Source: Osedax fenrisi
Taxonomy: Eukaryota; Annelida; Polychaeta; Sabellida; Siboglinidae
NCBI GenBank assembly: GCA_964019155.1
Contig: OZ025239.1
Span: forward strand, 76,171,571 to 76,235,570
Direction: 5' to 3'
Length of the DNA: 64,000 nucleotides
Made by a program: the position numbers and the translations under genes. Under the pieces are notes generated by a model, which ran no database searches, was not told the DNA's origin, and was given only the letters and a program-made list of their open reading frames with translations. Each line of letters starts with the position of its first letter. The first letter of the stretch is position 1. Below, one piece after another: positions 12,569 to 24,400 of the stretch.

Positions 12569-15292
12569 TATATTATACTATATATTATAAATGTGATATT
12601 ATTTCATTGTATTAAATATAATGAATAAATATATGATAACAAAAACTGGCTCAAATCAATGAGTAGATGTTGTGTATGCCCTACTTTGAATATACATATG
12701 TGTTTTGTATCTATTCATATGGTATGTAGAGAGATATCTAACAGCAATACTTGAATACCATCACTGCCTACACTGCACAAGTTCATACATACATAACTTT
12801 TCTCTTGAATTAATTTAATAATATATTTAAGTGTATTTCTATGCGATATTACTGATTTTTCTAACATATAGTTCTCCATTTTACTGGATTATTGTGATAT
12901 AATGAAATTATGATTGTTATTGAAATATTGTATTCTATAAATAGAGTTGAAACAAATTTGTTAATAATGTTAATTAATATTATATAAATAATACATTGAT
13001 AGTGTGTTATTATTAATATATATTAGTATATTCTTCTAATAAATATACTAAAGCTTCGTCATTCTTCTTTATATAACATATAACATTAATAACAAGAGTT
13101 TCAACTACTTCTATAAGAATTATTATATAGTATATTATTTATGGTAAATAATATTTATATAGGCCAATGTTCAATAATATGTAAACAATTTGAATTCAAG
13201 ATTAACTCAAATATATCTCATACACAAATTATCATATCTAGTGTACATTGGTCCACTAGTAGCATTAAGCTGAGGTCACACTTGTATATATTCACAGATA
13301 TATAATATGTTTGATCTATAAAACATCGCGAGAATTCACAAATTATTTTAAATTGTACAGATTATCGAACATCGGCCTATATAAATATTATCTACCATAA
13401 ATAATATACTATATAATATATAATATGTTTATATGATCTATACAATATCGCGATTATTAGAGAATTAAACAATTATTTTAAATTGTTTACATATTATCGA
13501 ACATCGGCCTATATAAATATCATCTACCGTAAATAATATCTATTATATAATAATTCGTATGGTAAATATTCGCGCGAAGTGTGGTCGCGTACGTACACAT
13601 TAGAGTGAGGGGACGGGGCGCGTTACCTGATCGTTGCACTGTAGCACGTGGCAAGAGTAAATAGATCTGCCAACGCTGCCAATCTTAATAGCCATGTTAC
13701 ACTTGTTCAACGCGTCGCAGTACACCAGCACCTGAGCCACCGAATGCAGCGCTTCTCTGTTCAATACCTGTAGGGGGGAGGGGTAATAATATTGATTATT
13801 AATTAATCTTATCCGGTATTATTTTGGCGCTATAAATTGATATCTAATTAATAACAGTGAAACTTAAATAAGAAAATATTAATTTAAATTAAATTAACAT
13901 CAAATATATTAAAACATAATATTTAAATTGATGTTTATATATATATATATATACACTTTTGATGTTATGATATTACGATTAATTAAATAATCTATTGATA
14001 GTGATGCAATATTTGTAATTTTAGTAAATTAAACCATTAATAATTCGATTTTAAAATGATTAATAATTAAATAAATGTTGCTGTACTTTTAAGATTAAAT
14101 AACTGATAAAATAAGTCATGTTTAGCTATGTAATGAAACTACTGACCACTCCGTTTTCATTGACAATCTTTATTCCGTGCTGAGAAATCGAAAGACTGAT
14201 ACGACTTTCCTTTGAATTCGGAATCAAATTTAAATCTCCGTTGATCTGAAAATTAATTACTATTAAACTTATACATTTCATTAAATATCGTATTATTAAT
14301 GAGATACATTATTGAATATATTAGCTTTTACAGAAAGTGGATACAAAATTTTAATTTATGGAATAATATGGGTATAATTCTTAACATGGAATTATATACC
14401 GCTTATTCTTTGAATTAGTTATTTTTTAATACAAAAACAATATAACAATTAATAGTATAACAAATATATTATTAATTATTAATATGATCAAGTAGGCATA
14501 AATATTGGCAGATGCTGTATTGGGTTAAGACAGCTGATGTTTGAATTCTAACTTCTATTAAATTCCCTTAAAAATTCACAATATGTGGTTATACATTGAA
14601 AATATAATGTGTAGTGGTATATTATTACACAGTTATAAATAATAATCAATATATATTCATGTATTAATTAAAAGTGAAATTCGTAATGAAACATACAAAT
14701 ATCTTTCGACTGTAAAGAAAGTGTCGCCGCGATAAGTAAGCAGACGTCCGGCCCCCCAGATGGAATATTGACGATATGTATTCATGGATAGGTTCGCGAG
14801 TAAAGATGTGGCCACACTCGCGATTATTTACATGAATTTAGGACACTTTTAACAAGCGCGATTGTTTATAAATTGAACATATGCGATATTAAGGCTACTC
14901 TACGCAGACGAGGATGTCGTGACCCCTCACCGCTAGAGGTCGCACACTCCACCGCTAGAGGTCACGCTCACTCCACCATTAGAGGTCGCGCACTCCACCG
15001 TTAGAGGTCGCGCACTCCACCGCTAGAGGTCGCACACTCACCTGACATTCTTCTATCTTATCGATCAGTTTGGTGTCGGTGTCTCGTAGCTGATTGGTGG
15101 AGTTCATGTCGATATCGTTGACGACGCCCAGGTAGAGCAGGTTGTACAGACTGTTGTCGAACATCCTATAGCCGTCTACGTACGATAGTAACGTTGTTGT
15201 TGTTCTATATTTAGAACGGGTGCCATTTGCATCAGATATTGCGCTGATTGCGGATAGGACGCCGGTACTAAATAGGCCTACTTCGTATTTCT
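11839..15292 (-). CDS. ITGB1BP1: ICAP-1-like PTB-domain protein (integrin beta-1-binding protein 1)
   Basis: ICAP-1 is a small cytoplasmic adaptor whose phosphotyrosine-binding (PTB) fold binds beta-integrin tails and KRIT1. Minus-strand exons, 5' to 3': 15292 (acceptor, approximate) to 15042, 14245-14147, 13767-13627, 11910-11839. The last three are 99, 141 and 72 nt, all phase 0, and the stop is TAA at 11841-11839. The first exon carries the first PTB strand (YNLLYLGVV) after a Ser/Thr-rich stretch (residues like SKYRTTTTLLS), as in ICAP-1. The second carries SLSISQHGIKI, the third LVYCDA and YSCHVLQCND, and the last the C-terminal helix (KQADEISNYIKQVYNTV). Order and spacing follow the ICAP-1 PTB. 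The start codon and any upstream exon were not found. It is convergent with Sec15 and divergent from TFIIS. Another small PTB adaptor is the main alternative. Confidence 0.78.
13120..13555. repeat. Foldback/MITE-like inverted repeat with a tandem partial copy
   Basis: The arm at about 13125-13190 (containing TTTATATAGGCCAATGTTC and AATATGTAAACAATTT) recurs inverted at about 13465-13545. A second direct copy of the right arm lies at about 13340-13420, period about 127 bp. It sits inside the last intron of the ICAP-1-like gene. No coding sequence. Confidence 0.65.
14925..15041. repeat. Minisatellite containing the ICAP-1 splice donor
   Basis: About five units of 22-26 bp, + strand consensus CCACCGCTAGAGGTCGCGCACT. 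On the gene's strand the first unit begins with the real donor (CAG/GTGAGTGTGCGACC) and the following units carry GGTGGAGTGCGCGACC at the same place. The array therefore starts at the exon boundary. Confidence 0.85.
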
Positions 15293-15351
15293 CTGATTTA
15301 CATATGTTATAGGCATATATATATAGATGTGATATTATTATTATTATTATC

Positions 15352-15412
15352 ATATTTAGGCAATGCCAGGGTAATTATAGAAGCAGTGTTGCTTATCGAG
15401 ACAATTACCCCT
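15352..15412. repeat. Dispersed short hairpin repeat, copy B
   Basis: Same core as 10378-10440 (TTTAGGCAATGCCAGGGTAA, then AGTGTTGC and TATCGAGA, then AATTACC). Outer stem GGGTAATT/AATTACCC; an inner GAAGCA/TGCTT pairing is possible. Located directly upstream of the first visible ICAP-1 exon. Confidence 0.6.
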
Positions 15413-16206
15413 ATATATATATATGTCTATAATCTAATCTGTTTACAAAAAGAGTCTAATTTCTATAATACAGATCTGTACGCCGGCTACTCACATGCCT
15501 GTATGATCACAGTAGCATCATAAGGCTCTATCCTATATCCTGTCCTAGATCCCCCTGATACGCATATCAGGTGCTATACGATCACGCGTTATACGATACA
15601 CACGCGTACCACTCGATACACTCTTCGACATACATCATTAATAGAACGGCGGGCTATCTAACGCTATATGTGTTTGTCGAGCTTAGCGCGATTGCACATC
15701 TATATTGACCACCCCGACGAGTGCTTAATGCCCTATCTCTCTATACTAAACGGAAACACTTTAAATAACACTACCCGTAAGCCAACTATGGACGGCCGAT
15801 TGCTTTATAAGCTTTATTCAGTCCGAAAACCGAAAAATGTAAAAATGTATGTAACTACGCAGCTGCTAACGATACCGAAATAATTGCGGAATATATAATA
15901 AAAGATTATACTTTAATATATATTATATTTTTAATATAGGGTATCAATCTCTGCACGTGTATACACCTTGTATGTTTATATCGTACAATGAATTTATATA
16001 CAAATTATAATCGAGAAAATATTAGACTTTTAGTGATATAATAATGTGAATCTAGTAGCGTCACCTATAGTTTAACTACATGAATCGTTGCCTTTAGTTC
16101 GCTGTAACCGAATAAACTCCGCCTATGTCTGTTATTCTAATACGACACCCCCATGTATAATGGAATCGTCCAACCGATTCAGCTGAATGCACACGCCTCG
16201 CGTGCC

Positions 16207-16214
16207 TATAAATA
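16207..16214 (+). promoter_or_regulatory. Possible TATA box (TATAAATA)
   Basis: A TATAAATA match flanked by GC-richer sequence (CGTGCC before, TCGCCATG after), unusual in this AT-rich stretch. It could serve a transcript heading towards TFIIS, whose start codon is 2.2 kb away, with a 5' non-coding exon between. The match is short and AT-rich DNA gives many chance hits. Confidence 0.2.
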
Positions 16215-16656
16215 TCGCCATGTACCGATTCACATTGTATTACGTTATATCTAATAAACATACTAAAGCCTTCGCTGTCGTTACCACATTCCTCCTACAC
16301 AACATAACAATGTCTAAATCTATTTTTAAATAGCGGGTTCGAAAGCGTAGTAACAACCTAAAATGTTGGAACGGATTATTTTTCAACGGTAATTTTATTT
16401 CAACTCGTAATGAATGCTACTCATACATATACGATATATATTATACGTATATTTTAATGATAATTGAACTTAACTTTACAATCGTAGTAGTAACTAACTG
16501 ATTGTATAAGTTAACTTAAATTATCAGTACATACATACGATGTATGTCATATATACATGGATATCATATATTACGCACGTGAAATAAAATCGCTGTTAAT
16601 ACGTAGCAACCTTTTAGGTTATTGTATTTGAATCGACTATTAAAAACAACTAGTAT

Positions 16657-16911
16657 CTATGGTTCAGGTGATCTATTTAGGGTGTGTTTACGAGGTAAAA
16701 GTGTGCCCAAGGGTGCGGAGACGACATCTAGAAAATGTTCAGCGCAAACGAGCTGTAAATAGTAATCTTCTCTAAAATCAGTGATTATCGAGCGGTGCGG
16801 TGAGAGCTTTGGATACGCCTCTAAATTAGTCATCAGATATGTACAATCCCGTACGTCGATATATGTGGGGTATATATGTGTGATACATATTATATACATC
16901 CCTGACCACAA
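16657..16911 (-). CDS. Unrecognised coding-like segment
   Basis: An 84-codon minus-strand open frame in a patch with more GC than its surroundings. From about residue 21 the translation has balanced composition (for example YLMTNLEAYPKLSPHRS, then FREDYYLQLVCAEHFL), unlike the low-complexity frames elsewhere. I do not recognise the family. It could be an exon of an unseen gene, an upstream exon of the ICAP-1-like gene (ICAP-1 N-termini do not look like this), or a transposon remnant. Confidence 0.25.
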   Translation of the reverse strand: MWSGMYIICITHIYPTYIDVRDCTYLMTNLEAYPKLSPHRSIITDFREDYYLQLVCAEHFLDVVSAPLGTLLPRKHTLNRSPEP

Positions 16912-17127
16912 AGCTCGATAATCACTGAATTCATACGTGTATTCACCAATATTATTTTAGTTTATTTTAATTTAAGTTAATTTATTTTAAAGACTTTTTG
17001 TTCCAGAGCAATCAAGCGTCTAAAGTAAAATCAAAAAACAATATAACGGAAAATAAAATAATTAATAATAACGGACAATAGGAATACAAAAGTACTCAAC
17101 ATTAATATAATATTATAAATAGTTTGT

Positions 17128-17206
17128 GTAATGTGTGTGTGTGCGTGAGTGCGTGTGTATGTGCGCGTGTATGTGTATATGTGTGTGTGTTTGTGTGTGT
17201 GAATAT
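17128..17206. repeat. TG-rich microsatellite
   Basis: Interrupted (TG)n with CG and TA interruptions (GTGTGTGTGTGCGTGAGTGC and similar). Confidence 0.9.
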
Positions 17207-18416
17207 CATTGATGTTAAGAAAGAGGATAAGAAATTTGGGGTTTTGAGAAATTCAGGTTTTTTTAGCTGCATTACATCCAGAGTGAGCCAATAAAAACAT
17301 GTATATGTTACTGATAAGCCATTATTATAATGATTATATGAATAATAGTATATTGACATAGATAATTATAATGACCAATCATATTACATGCAGATAATAT
17401 TGGGAATCGCTTGTGAGATTTATGTACCATAACCAATGCAGCTATACAAAATAAAAAACCATACCAAACCCATATATCAATATATAAATTCATATAAATA
17501 TCATGATAATCATATCTGTTGATTTATTTAGAGGGGTGACCAATACCATTGCTGTTAATCAAAGAAAGCACTCAATATAAATATAAAATAGACACATGAC
17601 CAAGCCGTCGAACAGACCACATGATCTGTAACTATATCATCTAGTATCATACTACTAAGTATATGATACATTTTCACAAGTAAAATGAATTAGATATTTC
17701 TGAAATAAAATTCCTGTTAGTCCGATCACATAACGTAATTACAAATTGTGTAATTGATTACATTATTATATTATAATCATTATAATCATTATAATAATGA
17801 TTATAAAAATATAAATATTAAATAATCATTATTATAATGAATTATTCATTGAATATTTTGTAAAATCATTTTAAAACATTTAAAAAATATAACTTTAAGT
17901 TTGTAGTTTTAAATAGACCGCATATCCATTAGTATTTTAATTTATATATTACATTAAATACGTGTATTACTTAATATCTATTAGATGATAATATTACATT
18001 TTTAATATTTTATAACATTTTATTACTAATTATATCCCTAATTATATGGATTATATTATTTAAAATTTTGAAAATTTGTTGACAATTATTTCAAATATAA
18101 ATAATTGAATCATTCAATGAATGCAAAAACTACGAATATGATATTTTATTATAATGTATGATATTATTATTATATAAATTAATAATATAATATAAAATTA
18201 CTTTATAATTCTTTTTTTAAATAATATATTATGTGCTTGCATATATGTTGCTCTAAATCTATATCTGGTTGATTTATTATTTTAATTTAGTCTATATATA
18301 TTCTCTAATTCTACCTAGATAACGGAAGATAAACAAATATTTTTGATTTTCAATTATTTATTATTATTATTTAATAGTAATTTCTAAATTATTTTTAAAT
18401 TGATATATTAATAAAT

Positions 18417-21400
18417 ATGTGCACCCATGAAGAAGTTCAGCGTATTGGAAAGAAATTAGAAAAAATGATTAAAAGCGGAACAGTGGTATTAACTTGATTA
18501 TCTAATTGTATTATAATTTCACGTGTATATTCAAATTGTTACTAACAATCTATATTAAATATAATTAATACAACTTATATAATTTGTATATAACAATATA
18601 TTATATATTTTATTAATATACGATATATTATTAATCCCAACTTTATTTATATATTACATTTGTTTAATACATTTATATAACGAAAGTAAGTAAGTAACCC
18701 ATCTACATTAATTTAAAATTAAATTTTATATTGAATTATTCAATGAATATAATTTTCTCAAAGATTACAACAATAGTAACGATAAATCACATAGTTCAGC
18801 AATAGGGGGCGCTAGTCGATATAAAATTATTACATTATATTATGGATTAGTATATTACTAACATCCTATTATTTAGTTATCTATACTTTGTATATAAAAT
18901 CATTTATTATAATAATAATTATACAATATAAAGACGCATGTTTTATTAACGATATACATATAGAGATTCATACTATATATTAAACTATAATCATTTACTA
19001 TATATTCCAATATTATTTCAATATAATTAGTTCCCTCTATAGGTTTACTATGGCTATTACTATTACTATAGTATTGTTCACAAATTATACCTTTAATCGA
19101 GATGCAGATTATTACAATAATTCTGTTTTATGGTTACAGCTAACTAAAGGCAATACTTCGTATATTTCAACTATGGGGGCATAGTCAATATAAAATCATT
19201 ATATAATTATTTTACGTCTAATATTCATTTGATTATACTTTTATATAAATTCATTCACTATAAAATATAAAAACACATATTTTATACACGATACATATGC
19301 ATAGATTTATACTTTATATTAAACTATAATCGTTTATTATATATTCCGATATTATTTTGATATCATTAGCGCACTCTATAGTTGAACTATTAATAGTATT
19401 GTATACAAAGTGTTGCCTTTAGCTGAGATATATCGTTTTTTAGGTACCTGGTCAAAAGCTTCGCTATTTGAACGCCCGCAAAATTATTTATTCTAATTAG
19501 TGATTTTACGATAGCATAACTACACGCATATATTTATAATATATTATATATAGATATCTCAATCACGAGAAAATGTGTCATAAATATTATTTTAATTAAA
19601 ATAACATGTAATATTGTATAAATTTAGTAATTATACTAATATTAAAAATTAGTATGGTTATACAAGTATGGTACACGATTATTCTTATAATATTATGTTA
19701 TATGAACTATATAATAACATGAATACTATACATTTATACTATTTATGTATAAATGTATACAATCACTAATTAGAATAAAGCTGATTCATGAGGGTGTTTA
19801 GTGCGTATGTTATTTTTATAATCGCGAAACTTTTCACCATAATCCGTTTTTATTGTAATGTTCTGTTTTATTAAACATATACTTATTTTCCATTCCACTA
19901 ATAATAATTAATTGTACAATTGCATTGTATTAAACTTATATGTTAACAGTCATTATTATAATATTCATAAGCAAATAAAGTAAATAATTTTTATATCGAT
20001 AATTATATTTAATTTCCGTTAAATAATTGGAGTTATCAATGTTATAATACATATATTAAAATAATTAAAATTGCACTAGCCCTCTAGGTATTGGAAGAGT
20101 AATATATCAATTAGCCATATCAATTCAAATTGTTAATATCTGAACTATATCTGGTTTTAAAATAAATAATAGGCTGATTTCCCTAGATATTGATTACTAT
20201 GATTTCTGTGTGTGTAGATTATTATGACAATGCTGAATTCTCTTCCGTTTGTACTTAATAAGTTCTACTTATGTTCACTGTTCATCGTTAATGTATTGTT
20301 TATTAGATTTAAACTATAACTCGTACATGTATTTCAACACTTTCAATTGTTAGGAAGACGGAAATGCGCTGGATCTTCTCAAAGTGCTTAAGAAATTGCC
20401 AATGAAACTAGAAGTATTACAGGTTCATTTCAATTAATAGTTACAAGTTAATTAGTGTCATTATTTAGCATGCAGTTATAATATTAAATTATTATATTAA
20501 ATAATAATGAATAGTCATTATATTTGTTGTATTAATAATATTAATACAATAAATATTAATTTAATATATATTAATAGTATGAATTGAGTACATTGTAATT
20601 GTATGCATACACATACCATGCACAATAAGTTCACATCTGTTTCCTATTAATACATTGTATCAGATTTCATCTTTCTTTACATTTAATTATTTCTGTAAAA
20701 TTTAAATAATTAATGTATATTTAATGTATTATGAAGTCACTTCACATGAAATATACATGTATAGCATTAGAACATTACGCCCATGTAAACATTACAACAA
20801 CCCATTGTTTCCTTTATTAAACAATATACTATTTTAATCATTTTCAATTATATATATTAATTTTTTAGATATTATGATAATTATATGTATACATCAAAAC
20901 TAAATAAATTTATTAATTAATAATTTAAAATTCAATTTAATTTAAATAAATATATATATTATTTATTTATTTCTTAACGTTATATAGATTTTCGCTAAGA
21001 TAAAAAAACATACTCTTTTTTTTATTTAATCACAATAATCATTAGTATACACGACATTAGTACTTAGTTATAACTTAGCTTCATTGTATATTTATAGATA
21101 GTATTTTTATAATAATAATAATTAATTAATACTTATTACAAATTATTATATTTTATTAAATTAACGATCTTTAATAAATATGAACACTTTAAACATTTAA
21201 TACAGTGTACGTTGTAGAGTAAAAGTGATATATTGAAACAGCATAGCTATATTGAAAAAATAAAAGTTTAAAATATGTTAAATATTAAATTGATTATTTA
21301 ATTTTTAATAATGAAAATTAAGATTTTGATCTAGATTTTTATTTGTTAACAACAATTTATTTTTATTAATATATATTAAAGTATCTTTAAAATGATGTAT

Positions 21401-24400
21401 AATATTTCATATAATATGTCATATAAAGGTAACTATATGTTCATCAAATATAAATTGTAATCATCAGTATAGAGATTATATTGTTATAAACAATAATATT
21501 AGTATGCTAATATTCTTATCTATTTTATATAATACATTTACCAATTTCATGTTATATATTATATAATAATTTATATTTTAGTATTAGTAGAGATAATATT
21601 GTTATTCGATTATATATTATCAACCTTATTATAAATAATAATTAGTAATGAATAACTAATACAAATAAATAGTGACGGTATTTATTAACCAGAAACAACA
21701 AGTACAACTTTAAAAGCTTATATCTTTGAGCATTTTATTTCCATTTATTTAAAGAAAATAACTATTTGTAAACCATTTATAAATCTATAATATTTTCAGA
21801 GTATATAACCCTATCTAATATGTTACTAATACTTTATCATAAAAGTATGATTCAAGTTTATAGATGCGAATATATTATAAAATACGAAAAAATAAATTTT
21901 AGAAATATAAAAAGAAAATAAAAGTTAACTTTTTATTGTCTTATACTTTTCTATCGATTTTGTAAGCTGAAAACTTTTATAGTTATCAATGTTATCTAAA
22001 TAGCAACACACATTTGTTTACATTCTTTTATCCATATCTAAAGTTGTAATTCTTTTAGTATACACATTTTTTGCAATCTTTTACATATAACATATAAACG
22101 CTATGTAGGTTACTATTAATACAATTTATTATAAATATGTGACAACACTCATGGCTTTATATATATTCAGATTAGTTGTTTTAACATGCTTAATTGTTCT
22201 AATATAAATTTAAATACAGTGTGGTTTTTGAATTACATAAACATATTTAAATTAAACCATATATATACTATATATATATATTTAAATTACCATAACTTGT
22301 TATTGAATCCATAGAAAACTAGAATTGGCATGACAGTAAATAATTTCCGAAAGTCATGTTCCAATGATGAAGTCATATCACTAGCTAAATCTCTGATTAA
22401 AAATTGGAAGAAACTACTGCCAGGTTAGTTTCTAATCTTAATTATTATATAATGATGATATTAGTTTATTTACTATTATTGTATAGTTATAATAATATAT
22501 TTTTTTATTCATTTATTATTTTAAGCATAAATATATTGACTAATATTTATAATCAAAATTACATCACTTAAATATTATGTAAAATCATAGAAATCATAAT
22601 ACTCATATGAAATATACAATTATTACGACTGGCTCATTTATAACTTTACCACCGCGACAACTAAACTCCGTAACGAATGTATATTACATTAGCTCCTATA
22701 TCGTTCGTTGTCGACATCATTAACCCCACCCTCCGCCGAACATTTACCACCCCTCCCTTCCTTCTCTCTCTCTCTCTCGTCGCTAAAGAGTCGGAGAAAC
22801 CGCAATCCCAGCCCGATAAGAAAGCGTCGACCAATGGCAACCACACATCGTCACGAGTACGATCACCCGACACTTCTACTGCCGCTACGTTCACGCCTCC
22901 CGCTAGCACGCCACCTAGTGTCGAGGAACCGATCACTATCGCCAGTAATCATGCACCCAGTCCCAGCGGTGATAATGGTGGTTAGTGGAGTAGTGGTAGT
23001 ACCTGGTACCTAGTACCTAATTGTTTTAGGCGCTTCTATCGACTTATTTTAAATTTTTCGAACTTTCTTCAAATATAATTTACTTATTGCTCGAACAGTA
23101 ATGTCTAGTTTTTACTTGAATATTTAATTGAAAATATCTGGTGATGGAGATCTTTCTAGATTTGAAGAGCATGTATGGAGAAAGATTTATGTTGGATATA
23201 TGTTAAATGGGATAGAACTGACATTTTATTGTTTTTAGTGGTCATATTCGTGGTACTAGATTATATATATATATAGGGTATATATATATATACTAGGTAA
23301 CTTAACGGTTATATATATATATATATACTAGTTAACTTAACATATATATATGTAAAAGTTAGGGAAAATAGCTATTTTTTAAAGGGTGATAAACTTTTAT
23401 TATTTTGTTATAATTATTATATGTATCAATAATACTTATTTACACTATATTTAATATTGTTTATTTGTATAGTATTTAATAGTAGTGTTTATTTGTATAA
23501 CATATTCATATATATATCTATAAATTCAAATACAAATTATTTATGATACACATGATTTCTAACTATATTTTAAATGTGAAGTACAAATATCCATTATTAA
23601 AAAAGTTATCATAAGTAATTATATGAGCGTAATTAGTGATAAATTATCATTCTAATAACTTATCTGTAAAAGGGGTTTCACACCAACTCAAACGCAATTA
23701 TTAACTCTAAAAAAGTAGGTGTAAATCCTCTTTTGAAAAATATAGTTAAACTTTAACCTCTAATAATTTGAGTTAATAATTGCGTTCGAGTTGGTGTGAA
23801 ACCCCTTTTAGAAGACATTTTTATAGAAAATACATGTACGTTACATTTATATAGCTGTATACATGGATGTAAACATAACATTGATTATTTCAATAATTTT
23901 CTCTCCTTTTTTTTGATATTAATAATTTATTAATAATAATAATATAATATATTTAAATATTGTAAAATATTGATGTTAACATTATGATCACGAATTACAC
24001 AAGTCACATGGATCGGGCTTTACGTATGTAAGTTGTACACTAGTTGTAATGCCGGTTCTACTCACCAGGTGAGATGACAGTAGACATACAGCTTCCTGCG
24101 GCTAAAAACATCGTGTTACCGAAGTTCTCTAAAACCACCGATACAATACGTATAAAGTGTCGCGAACTATTAACATCAGCACTTCATGTTAGCCGTTAGT
24201 ATACCTCTCTCTACACCCCTATACACCCTACTCTACACCCCTCTACACCTCTATACACCTCTATACTCCCCTTTACACATCTCTATATCTCTATACACCT
24301 TTCTATATCTCTATACATCTCTCTATATCTCTTCAATATACTATTTTCTTATTTACTACTCAATATATATAACTATATATATATATATCAGTTATTTCAT

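Larger units (their letters stand above)
15413..18416. other. Divergent intergenic region between the ICAP-1-like gene and TFIIS
   Basis: About 3 kb holding the presumed promoters of both genes. It contains a TATA-like element at 16207, a coding-like but unrecognised segment at 16657-16911, a TG-rich microsatellite at 17128-17206 and AT-rich inverted sequence around 17750-17850. A 71-codon open frame at 15668-15883 was not recognised and has no support. Confidence 0.6.

Noticed and set aside
15668..15883. 71-codon plus-strand open frame
   Set aside because: No recognisable family, splice context or conservation evidence; length is within chance expectation.
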